64,000 bases of DNA, taken from contig JAUPFV010000005.1 of the NCBI GenBank assembly GCA_036936605.1, positions 236,732,091 through 236,796,090 on the forward strand, written 5' to 3'. The stretch is from Limnanthes douglasii subsp. nivea. Taxonomy: Eukaryota > Streptophyta > Magnoliopsida > Brassicales > Limnanthaceae. The translations under genes and the position numbers were made by a program. A model generated the notes under the pieces. That model made no database searches and was not told the DNA's origin. It saw only the letters and a program-made list of their open reading frames with translations. Every line of letters starts with the position of its first letter. Within the stretch, counting starts at the first letter, position 1. Of this stretch, positions 33,975 through 42,220 are shown one piece after another.

Positions 33975-36962
33975 TTAAGGTTGAGCCTTTGAAGATGGCT
34001 CACCTTCATCTGTCTTCTTGCTCTCAAAGTCGCTTTTCCCTTCGACTACATTTTTGCCTTTGGGATCGTCCTTCTCTTCGTCTGGGCTCTCCCCAGTATG
34101 TTCTTCATCAACTGAGGAGCCACTAGAGTAGCCATACCTTTCACCTTCCGCCATCGTGTGGTATGGAAGTTCATCGGGCTCGACATAGAGCCATAAGTCC
34201 CCTAGGTTCCTGTCCGGAAATTTTTCATGGAATAAAAGGACCATGTCAGACCTCACCTTCTCAAGCAATCGCTCTTCGCTTTTAATCATCTGGTTGGCAT
34301 AGGCATTGATCTTGGCATTGATCGTAGCCTCTTGATCCCTTAACAAAGTGGTTTTCTCCTCGACAGCCTTGGATGCTGCATTCTCAAGAGCAATCTTGTC
34401 GGTAGTCAGGTTGGTGATAATCTTGTCCTTTGCCTTGGTCTCTTCTTTTGAGGCAGTAAGGTCTTTCTCCAGACCGAACAGCTTCTCCTGGAGGTCTTTG
34501 ATGGTTTCCTCTAGAGTGGCAACTTTCGTGTTGCTTTCCTCCTGGTTCCTCTTCAACCCCTCATTTTCTTCCTTTAGCATGTTAGCATTGGTAGTAGCAG
34601 TGCGAAGGTCTTCGGACAGCTTTTCCTTCTCAGACTTAAGGTCTTTTATAATGTCTGCCTGACCTCGGACTTGTCTCTCCAATGTGAGAACCGGCTGCAC
34701 ATTGCTTAGCAAGGAGTGGGCTATGGTGTCCTTTTCACTAGAAACAATGAAAGTCTTACCATTGAAGTTGACGGTGTTAGAGCTGCTCGGAGGAATGTAA
34801 GGCCCTGCGAAGTCGTCTCTGGGGAGGTTGAGGAAATATTCTCCAAGTTCACCAAGACCGGTGATGTCTACATCATCCATGTTGAGCTCTCCTCCCTCAA
34901 CTTCATCAGTATGAAAGTCTCTTGGGATCTCCTCAGCATGTGTTGGGTCAGAAAGGTCAGCCTGGACAGAGGGCTCCGGATCCCGAAGAGCAAGCTCATC
35001 TCCCTTTGCAGTCTTTTTCTTCTTGGTTGCCCGGTCTGCCCCTTCACTCCCCTGTTTACGATTCCTCTTCGAGGCCCTTGGAGGCTTTGGGAGGTCTGCT
35101 TCCTGCCTTTTTGTCTCTTGTTCCACCACTTGCAAGAGGGCAGCATCGATTTGGCTCTGGGCCGGCCCCTCCGGGTCTGTTGGAGCATCCTTCTCAGCAA
35201 CAGCAGGGTTAGCATCGCTCGTCACCTTCTTGCCTTTCTTCTTGCCCTTCATTTTGCTTGGGGCTTTGGCCCGACCTGGCAAGAAGAGGGTCCCATCTGG
35301 TTCATGACTCCTCTTGAGCACTGTGTCTAGAGAAGGTTGGGTGGTGAGCTCCTCCCAAGTCAGGTCTCTCCGACCTGTGGTGTTCCACAGGTGAGACCTT
35401 GCCAAGTTCCCACTGGTGAAGGCGGAGTGGAATCGGTTCCCCCATTCCTCAGCAGCCCAAGCATTGATTTTGCCACAAGTGACCTGTCCGGCCTTCAAGT
35501 AGTCCCCGAACTCTTTAGGCAGTTCTGTTAAAGCAAAAAAGAGACCAGTTAATTTTAACCAACTTAAAAAAGGAAGAAATGGAGAAAGATTTGAAGTGTA
35601 AAACTTACGGTCACTCCTCCACGTGCTTCTGAGGAGGCTTGGGTTCTCTCCGGCCTTGATCTTCTTGCCGTTTTCCCAGGCGCCACTAACAAACAAAAAC
35701 TGGCTCCTCCACTTGCTCTCCGACTCCAACAGATCATTAACAGCTTTGAAGTTGTCCCCCATATTGAAGTGGTAAAAGGGGAATTGGTGATGTTTGCAAA
35801 GGTTGGCCACTGCTACGAACTCTTCCATAGGGAGAGGGATCCCGGACAGCCTAGATGCCATGATACATGACATCAGAGTATACCAACCGTTGGGGCTCAG
35901 CTGGCTCGGGCAGAGCTTAACCAGGTGGAAATATCTGACGATCTCCGGGTCCAATGGGAATCTGAGTCCCCAATTAAAGAGTTCTGTGAAGATGACCAGC
36001 TCATTAAGCTTGCAATCCATAGGAGTATCAGGATCTATGGGGATCCTTATCTTCACGTTTTCTGGGATCCCCCATTTTGTGCGCATTCGACCTAGCTCGG
36101 CCGTGTGAATGAAAGCATACTTGGTCTTCTGTAAGGCCAAGAGATATTTAAGTTCGACCCTGTGAAAACAAGGCCCTACTTTCCCCTCGAGGCACTCCGA
36201 CAGCTCCGGATGCCTCAGGCACAGTTTTTCCTTACCTTTTTTGGCAGCAGCAGTATTGTCAGTCTGGCCGGAGGACTCAGACTCAAAGGGGACTTCTTCA
36301 ACAGAGTCCTCCATTCTTTCCTCCATGATTGTTGGGGGAATATCAGTGGTAGTGGTCCGGGGAGGGCTCAAACTTGGCACAGCCTGGCTTCCGGACTGCT
36401 GATTTTCAATGTCTTCTTGACCCCTAGTCTCAGGCTGGGGCTTTGAGGCAGAGGTCTCTTGTGGGGGTACTGGTTTGCTCGCCTCCGGACCGGATGATCT
36501 TTCCCGGGGATCTCTGAGGGGCACTCCGGACCCAGAGCTGCAATTTTTCGCCCCCGATTTTGAGGGAGTATTCTTGGAGGCCTGCCCCTTTACCAACCGT
36601 GTTGTCCTCTTAACCACCAACTTCTCCGGAGAGTGCTCTGTGTCTGATCCCATAGCGATAAAAGGAGAGGGTTTCCTAACACTTGTAACTGTAACTCCTG
36701 GCTCAACAGTAGGTACTGACTCCTGAACTGAGGAACCAGAGACTATAGGCGAGAGGGTGGATTGAAATAACTTCTTGGGCTTAGTACCTTTAGAGGAGGA
36801 CGAGCCTCGATCTGACTCTGTAACGGAGGCGGCTGGTCTGTCAACAGGTGATGAAGGTAGCCCTGCTGCGATTCGTCTCTCTTTCTCAACGTTTTGCGCT
36901 TTCTCCAACTCTGAAAGGTTGAGCCAACCACCTTTGATCAATGCAGTCCTTGCTGTAAACAT
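33975..36962 (-). CDS. Antisense ORF of the Tat-type element (995 codons)
   Basis: Open from ATG 36962 to the stop at 33975. Three parts: an N-terminal Ser/Pro-rich disordered region (about 1-240); a domain around residues 315-395 (LNELVIFTELFNWGLRFPLD ... VRYFHLVKLCPSQLSPNGWY ... IPLPMEEF) like the 'putative gypsy type transposon' family (PF04195); a basic region (about 590-660); and a long coiled coil (about 760-905). Such ORFs occur antisense in Tat/Retand elements; their function is unknown. A TATA-like CTATAAATTG lies about 100 bp upstream (37070-37061). 35608-35525 looks like an 84-nt intron (GTAAGT...TTTAACAG) and is in frame without stops. It is the only long intact ORF in the window. 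Confidence 0.85.
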   Translation of the reverse strand: MFTARTALIKGGWLNLSELEKAQNVEKERRIAAGLPSSPVDRPAASVTESDRGSSSSKGTKPKKLFQSTLSPIVSGSSVQESVPTVEPGVTVTSVRKPSPFIAMGSDTEHSPEKLVVKRTTRLVKGQASKNTPSKSGAKNCSSGSGVPLRDPRERSSGPEASKPVPPQETSASKPQPETRGQEDIENQQSGSQAVPSLSPPRTTTTDIPPTIMEERMEDSVEEVPFESESSGQTDNTAAAKKGKEKLCLRHPELSECLEGKVGPCFHRVELKYLLALQKTKYAFIHTAELGRMRTKWGIPENVKIRIPIDPDTPMDCKLNELVIFTELFNWGLRFPLDPEIVRYFHLVKLCPSQLSPNGWYTLMSCIMASRLSGIPLPMEEFVAVANLCKHHQFPFYHFNMGDNFKAVNDLLESESKWRSQFLFVSGAWENGKKIKAGENPSLLRSTWRSDRKFYTSNLSPFLPFLSWLKLTGLFFALTELPKEFGDYLKAGQVTCGKINAWAAEEWGNRFHSAFTSGNLARSHLWNTTGRRDLTWEELTTQPSLDTVLKRSHEPDGTLFLPGRAKAPSKMKGKKKGKKVTSDANPAVAEKDAPTDPEGPAQSQIDAALLQVVEQETKRQEADLPKPPRASKRNRKQGSEGADRATKKKKTAKGDELALRDPEPSVQADLSDPTHAEEIPRDFHTDEVEGGELNMDDVDITGLGELGEYFLNLPRDDFAGPYIPPSSSNTVNFNGKTFIVSSEKDTIAHSLLSNVQPVLTLERQVRGQADIIKDLKSEKEKLSEDLRTATTNANMLKEENEGLKRNQEESNTKVATLEETIKDLQEKLFGLEKDLTASKEETKAKDKIITNLTTDKIALENAASKAVEEKTTLLRDQEATINAKINAYANQMIKSEERLLEKVRSDMVLLFHEKFPDRNLGDLWLYVEPDELPYHTMAEGERYGYSSGSSVDEEHTGESPDEEKDDPKGKNVVEGKSDFESKKTDEGEPSSKAQP
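35525..35608 (-). other. Putative in-frame 84-nt intron in the antisense ORF
   Basis: Minus strand: ends gtaagtttta (donor, from 35608) and ...tgctttaacag (acceptor, to 35525), very AT/T-rich in between, unlike the surrounding GC-richer coding sequence. Length 84 = 28 codons with no stop, encoding a hydrophobic KFYTSNLSPFLPFLSWLKL-like segment. Spliced and retained forms would both stay in frame. Confidence 0.65.
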
Positions 36963-37060
36963 AAACCACCAAGAAAATCTTTGCTTTAGAGAGAGAAAGC
37001 TCTGAGTAAATTTGCAGAGTAAATGTGAAAGAGATAGTGAAAACAGAAGAAAGTGAGTTT

Positions 37061-37070
37061 CAATTTATAG
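37061..37070 (-). promoter_or_regulatory. TATA box of the antisense ORF (putative)
   Basis: CTATAAATTG on the minus strand, about 100 bp before the ATG at 36962, followed by a CT-rich leader (TTTCTCTCTC). Typical spacing for a plant promoter lying inside the element. Confidence 0.5.
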
Positions 37071-37384
37071 TAAATCTGAAAAGAGGAGTTGATTCCTAGG
37101 AGAATTCGAAAAGTTTGGCAATGATTAAAAGACGGCGCTGATGTCACCATTTGTAATTAAAGAGGTTGCTTTTCGAAGAAGGTGGGTTCGAAATTCAAGA
37201 TAAAAAAACGGCTGGAGCAACCAATCAGAAGACGACACGTGTCCCACGAACTCTGGCAAAAACCGTTTTGAATTCGTAAAGCTTAATCTGTCCGGGTAAA
37301 CCCATAGACCTGTCCGGATTGAAAACTACTTCTAACATCGGACTGTTTTTCAGGTCTCTGACAAGAATACTTGCTCAAACACCT

Positions 37385-37393
37385 AAAAAAGGG
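37385..37393 (+). promoter_or_regulatory. Polypurine tract (putative)
   Basis: 'aaaaaaggg' five bases before the 3' LTR, the expected plus-strand primer for reverse transcription, though the intervening 'tctcc' is unusual. Confidence 0.5.
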
Positions 37394-37398
37394 TCTCC

Positions 37399-37854
37399 TG
37401 ATGAGTCCGAATTCAGCATGCTCCCCGGACAGGGACAGATCAGTCCAAAGCCTTTGGACCGGACAGATCGGACAGGTCACATGGACCGGACAGATCACTC
37501 CGAACACTATGACCATAGGACTGTTCAAACTATGACAAAAGTACTAGAAAACCTAAAACACTTCTTGACTAAGCTACTTGCTCTCCTACTTAGAGCTCAT
37601 GGAACTTTGAACACGACCCGGGTCCATTAAACATGACCCGAAAGCCCATAAGGGCCCAAACATCACACTATAAATACCCAACCACCTGCATTAACTATGG
37701 GTAAGAAAAATTAACTGCTACCAAGCTGCTTAATTATCTCTCTACTCTCTAAACACATTAAATACCCACACACCACCACTTAAACACTGACATACCACCG
37801 TAAAATACCAACTGAAATTACTAGCCTACCCTCAGGCGATTATTGTCCACACCA
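37399..37854 (+). mobile_element. 3' LTR (456 bp) of Gypsy/Tat-type element
   Basis: Same limits as the 5' LTR (TGATGAGTCC ... TGTCCACACCA). Differences from the 5' copy: C/T, A/G, G/A, T/C, two adjacent changes near 'catggaact', T/C and G/A in the last 7 bp. Confidence 0.95.
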
Positions 37855-37859
37855 CCTTC
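37855..37859. repeat. Target site duplication CCTTC, right
   Basis: Matches 28106-28110. Sequence 28048-28110 and 37860 onward were contiguous before the insertion. Confidence 0.9.
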
Positions 37860-38065
37860 GACTTTTTATTTTTTAGTAGGCTCCCTCATCATTTGACATA
37901 TATTCAAATCACTTAAGCCCAAAAGTTACATAAAGCCCATAAATTGTTTGCCTTCAGCTGTCTATCAATGCCTGGCATAAAATCTCAGTTTATTGTTATC
38001 TATTTAAATTACTATTTATCTTTCTCAATAAAAATTGATTTTATATTTTATATTTCAAATTCATA

Positions 38066-38584
38066 CGTGAGAGTTGTTTGAAAAACATACCTGACAGTTA
38101 TTTGAAAAACATACTTGAGAGTTGTTTGCAACTATAATCTAAGAGTTGTTTGCAACTATAATCTGGAGTTGTTTGCAACTATAATTTGAGAGTTGTTTGA
38201 AAAAAATACCTGAGATTTGTTTGTGACTCTATAATCTGAGAGTTGTTTGAAACTATAATCTGAGAGTCGTTTGTAACTATAAACTCAGAGTTATTTGGAA
38301 ACATATCTGAGAGTTTTTTGTAACTATAAACTCAGACTTGTTTGAAAAATATATCTGAGAGTTGTTTGCAACTATAATTTGAGATTTTTTTGCAACTATT
38401 AAGGTAATTTTGGTGTTGTTCCCATATGGAAGTTGTTTGTTTAGTATCTAATAGTTGTTTGTGACTCTATAATCTAAGAGTTGTTTGCAACTACATTATC
38501 TCAGAGTTGTTTGAAACTCTATAATTTGAGATTTGTTTGCAACTATAAGGTGGTTGTGTTGTTGTTCCCTTATGGGAGTTGTTT
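38066..38584. repeat. GAGAGTTGTTTG minisatellite, block A
   Basis: Diverged tandem units of about 24-32 bp such as 'ctgagagttgtttgcaactataat', at least 15 copies. No coding meaning seen. Confidence 0.9.
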
Positions 38585-38589
38585 AATAT

Positions 38590-38990
38590 ATACAGTTGTT
38601 GATTTATGTTTTTGCGGGAAATATGACCAAGAAACCAAGCTTCTATAGGTCCGGATTGTTGAGCCTTGTGAAACTGTTGAGAAAGAACAATATTACTTCT
38701 GCCACGTTGAAGCTATGAGAAACACACCCTTCTACATGCTTTTGAAGACGACATTCGACCTCCGTCAGGGGAAGTTAGCGATGAGGAATTTTATGCGAAC
38801 ATTTAGTTGATTATAGAGATGTTCTCCGTCGAGCAATACACCTACCGTTTTGGGTCAAAGCTGGTGAAGATAACGATGAACGATGTAAAGGCCATCTTTT
38901 GGAAATGTTTAGTATGTGAAGCCTGTTATGGCTATGTAATCTCTTTTTTTGTATAAACTTTAGATCAGTGTAAAAAATTTATGAAGCATT
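38590..38990 (+). pseudogene. Unidentified decayed coding fragment between minisatellite blocks
   Basis: GC-richer than its surroundings. One frame reads IRPPSGEVSDEEFYANI, then a stop, and the neighbouring frame continues as DYRDVLRRAIHLPFWVKAG followed by EDNDERCKGHLLEM. The continuity over a frameshift suggests an old gene or transposon ORF, but I do not recognise the family. Confidence 0.35.
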
Positions 38991-39180
38991 GATATTTTGC
39001 AAACAACTCTGAGTTCACATTTACAAAAAACTCTCTTAATCTATTTTTAAACAACTATCAGGGGAGTAATATGCAAACAATTTGCATTATGTCGGTTGTA
39101 AAGACTCGGGGAAGGACATGTGAACAACTCCCATTTCATCGATGGGTAAATCAATTCGCAATGTCAGCACCAGTACTAAC

Positions 39181-39572
39181 CTGGAGTTGTTTAAAAACAT
39201 ACCTGAGAGTTGTTTGAAAAACATACCTGAGAGTTGTTAGTGACTCTATAATCTGAGTGTTGTTAATGACTCTATAATCTAAGAGTTGTTTGTAACTCTA
39301 TAATCTAAGAGTTGTTTGTGACTCTATAATCTGAGAGTTATTTGTAACAGATACACCGAGAGTTGTTTGGAAATAGATTATGAGAGTTGTTTGTAACTAG
39401 ACTCTGCGAGTTACTTGTAATAAACACACCGAGAGTTGTTTGGAAACAGATTTTGGGAGTTGTTTCTAACTGGATTCTGAGAGTTGTTTGTAAATGATTG
39501 TGGGAGTTGTATGCAAAATGATTCTGAGAGTTGTTTGTAACTAGATTTTGGGAGTTGTTTGTAAAAAGAATC
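39181..39572. repeat. GAGAGTTGTTTG minisatellite, block B
   Basis: Same family as block A, units of about 24-30 bp ('tgagagttgtttgtaactctataatc'). Between the blocks, at about 38996-39060, a few units occur inverted (aaacaactctgag). Confidence 0.9.
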
Positions 39573-39955
39573 AAATAAAAAAATGAATTTAAAAATACTT
39601 AAAATAATAGATTTCCAAATGAGATAAAAATAATATAATTATTAAATAAGATAAAATGCTATATATATAACTAATATATTGCTTTTTTAAGTTAATATAA
39701 TGGCAAAAGGAAAAAAAAATGAAGAGTACGGGTTAGTTAATCTATTTTTTATGCATTCATTGTATAAAAAATTATTATTTTTTGTAAAAGAATTAAAAAG
39801 TTAAAATAAATAAAATTATTCATTAGATATTGATTTAACAAAAATTAATAGCACTCTTAACAACCTCCTAATTAATAGCCTATCTAATTGATCTAAAAAG
39901 ATTATATCTACTATTTTATTTTATTTTACCTAATGTGCGAGGTAATTAAAACAAT
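39573..39955. other. AT-rich intergenic sequence, no gene
   Basis: No ORF with a recognisable domain. Confidence 0.5.
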
Positions 39956-39956
39956 T

Positions 39957-40455
39957 TAGACTTTACACTGTAGAGCCGCAAACACCTCCACTTTCTCTCT
40001 TACTCCTCGCTGCATTCCCCGCAAACACCTTCACTTTCTCTCACTCATCCTCGCTACATTCACTCTGGTTTTAAAACAATTTACACTGTAGAGCCACAAA
40101 CACCGCCAACGTTCTCTCTCACTCCTCCTCGTTGCATTCACATGTAATTTTTAAAAAACCCTTACCTCCACTTTCTCTCTCACTCCTCCTGGCTGCATTT
40201 TCAGGGTCTAATTAAAACAATTTACACCTCCTCGCTGCATTTATAGGGTCTTACTGAAACAATTTACACTGTAGAGCTGTAAACACCGCCAACTTTATCT
40301 CTCACTCCTCGCTGCATCCACAGGTAATTCTTTAAAAACCCTAAGCTCCACTTTCTCTCTCACTCCTCCTAGCTGTATTTACAGAGTCTAATTAAAACAA
40401 ATTACACCTCCTCGCTGCATTCACAGGGTCTAATTGAAACACTTTACACCTTGCA
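39957..40455. repeat. Degenerate tandem repeat with CACTTTCTCTCTCACTCCTC core
   Basis: Composite units carry 'acaatttacactgtagagc', 'aaacaccgccaac', 'ctttctctctcactcctc', 'gctgcattcacagg' and 'gggtctaattaaaac' in order. Four to five diverged copies of about 60-180 bp, pyrimidine-rich on this strand. Confidence 0.8.
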
Positions 40456-40738
40456 AACAATAATAACAAAACAATGTTACGATAAAAAAGCAATAACAAC
40501 ATATAAAGAATACTACTTAGCATTTTTGTTTACAAAGTATTGTATCTGTTTACAAAACCTAACAAAAAGTAATAACAAAACACAGCACATATAGTTACGA
40601 TAAAAGCTTTTTCCTCAACTACTCAGCAATATATACTAGTACTTAAACAAACAACAACATATAAAGAACACCTTGCATGTCTCTATAGACCCTCCATATA
40701 AACATTACCTTGATTTGTCTCTATACTACTACTTAGCA

Positions 40739-40869
40739 TATATAAACAGTACAAAATCTAACCAAAACCATTATCAAAAGACATCCCATACAGTTACTTA
40801 AGACCAAATCCTTTTCCTTAGCTACTTAGCAATATATACTACTATTACTCAATATAATCGGCACCTTGC
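40739..40869 (+). repeat. Upstream segment shared with the 3.085-kb array units
   Basis: Matches 2243-2370 of unit 1 (acagtacaaaatctaaccaa ... aatataatcggca[ac]cttgca) with a 4-bp insertion and few changes, and runs directly into exon 4 of the WAT1 copy. Confidence 0.85.
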
Positions 40870-41925
40870 AGATGAAGACGAATGCAGGAGCTGCTAAATT
40901 AGCGGGAACAATAATATGCATCGGTGGGACCCTTCTTTTTTACCTTATACAAAGGTAAAGAGTTTCGTTCCCCAACAAATTCGAACATATTGGAGCAGTT
41001 TCAGAATTTTTCGTCTCAGCGTACTTCAGCATTCGAATACCTTCTCGGTTTTGGAAGTAACCTATGCAATGCTGCATGGTTACTTGTCCAGGTTTTTCTT
41101 TAATCCAACGTTTTTTATTATTAAAGCTCTCCAAAAAGAAATTAAACATAACAAAAATAATTTTTGTCATTTAAATGTAGGCACGAATCAGCCAAATGTA
41201 TCCGACCATGTTTACCCTAAACGCACTTATGTGTGTTATGGGCGCAGAGCAATCCATTGTGTATGCCCTTTGCACATAAATAAATTGGGTCAAGTAGACG
41301 ATAAATCTTGACATCAATATCGTCATTTTACTTTATACGATAATCGTGAATTACGTATTTTTTTTACTTAAAATATAGAAATTAGTTAAAAACAACTGAA
41401 ATATGTCTATCTTTTATTTTTTATGATTTTTTATGATTATGTTGGAATATCTTCCACTAGCAATTGGAAAGTAAGTGATTTTTTCAATTTTTTCAGTTAT
41501 GAATATTAATGATATTTACTATATATATAGTGAATAGAATAGATTAATACTCCAATGAATAACTTCATATACTTTTTATATTGTGTTGTTCAACATTTTA
41601 CGAGCCATCTTTATATCATTTGGTTTGCTTCTTGTGTTATGGGGTAAAAACAACGCACCGGATAGTACGACCGCGACCGTCGATGAAGAGGCTCCCGCTC
41701 TCGACGCTGCTCCCGCTCTCGATGCTGCTCCCGATCTCGACGATGCTCCCACATTCGACGATTCTCCCGTTCTCGACGTTGCTCCCGCTCTCGACACTGC
41801 TCCCGCTCTCGACGCTGCTCCCGCTCTCGACGCTGCTCCCGCTCTCGACGCTGCTCCCTCTCACGATGCTCCTTATGTGGATGGACCTCCTGAGGATGGC
41901 GGACAAACAGACTGAAAACTAAAAA
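40864..41925 (+). pseudogene. Rearranged sixth WAT1-related pseudogene copy (exons 4, 5 and 7)
   Basis: Exon 4 without its first codons (40873-41091, ...AGAAKLAGTIICIGGTLLF, then a frameshift from an extra T), intron, exon 5 (41181 onward, the same ARISQMYP and YALC motifs with a few changes), a deletion removing most of exon 6 (only 'ccactagcaattggaaa' and the donor gtaagtg survive at about 41456-41475), intron, and exon 7 (41597 onward) with the 18-bp LDAAPA minisatellite and a natural-looking end PYVDGPPEDGGQTD at about 41870-41915. It preserves the exon-6 donor and the gene's C-terminus that unit 5 lost. Confidence 0.85.
41695..41866 (+). repeat. 18-bp coding minisatellite in exon 7 of the sixth copy
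   Basis: About 9-10 units of the same ctcgacgctgctcccgct type as at 14200-14412, with different variant order (PDLDDAPTFDDSPVLDVA). It shows the tail is ancestral to the locus and turns over quickly. Confidence 0.85.
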
Positions 41926-42210
41926 ACAAAATTTCTATTCTCAATGATATTCGAACACTCCCTCACAATTCCTACTATTTCTTGTATGACTTTTACGATT
42001 TAGATTGGTAAAATACTGATTCTCTGATATTTTTGTATCGATTTAGTTTGAATGACATAAAACAGCTTGGAGTAGATTCTAGCTCAATGTAAAAAAAACA
42101 AGGAGAAAATTAACCTAGACATATAAAAGAGCATAGTGGACGATACATAGCCTGTATTCGAACCACTAGGTTGCTTTATATTTTGGAATTGAAACCAAAC
42201 AATAAGGAGT
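41926..42210. other. Intergenic, no gene
   Basis: AT-rich downstream sequence of the WAT1 copy; nothing recognised. Confidence 0.5.
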
Positions 42211-42220
42211 TCATTACTGA
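42211..42220. repeat. Target site duplication of Mutator-like element 1, left
   Basis: tcattactga here and tcattattga at 44002-44011, directly outside the terminal inverted repeats; one mismatch in 10. Confidence 0.8.

Larger units (their letters stand above)
28111..37854 (+). mobile_element. Full-length 9,744-bp Gypsy LTR retrotransposon, Tat/Retand type
   Basis: Order: 5' LTR, primer site, gag, protease, RT, RNase H trace, integrase, spacer, long ORF on the opposite strand, purine tract, 3' LTR. An antisense ORF between integrase and 3' LTR is characteristic of the Tat lineage (Retand/Ogre/Grande-like). TSD CCTTC at both ends. Structure is complete but gag-pol is interrupted by several stops and lacks most of RNase H, so the copy is non-autonomous. 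At a commonly used plant rate of 1.3e-8 substitutions per site per year the LTR divergence would mean roughly 0.7 million years; this is a rough inference. Confidence 0.93.

Noticed and set aside
34716..36726. Plus-strand ORFs of up to 204 codons inside the Gypsy element
   Set aside because: Mirror frames of the GC-richer antisense ORF; no domain or start context.
38066..39572. GAGAGTTGTTTG repeats considered as a CRISPR-like or centromeric array
   Set aside because: Variable unit length, no constant spacer, far too short for a centromere satellite.
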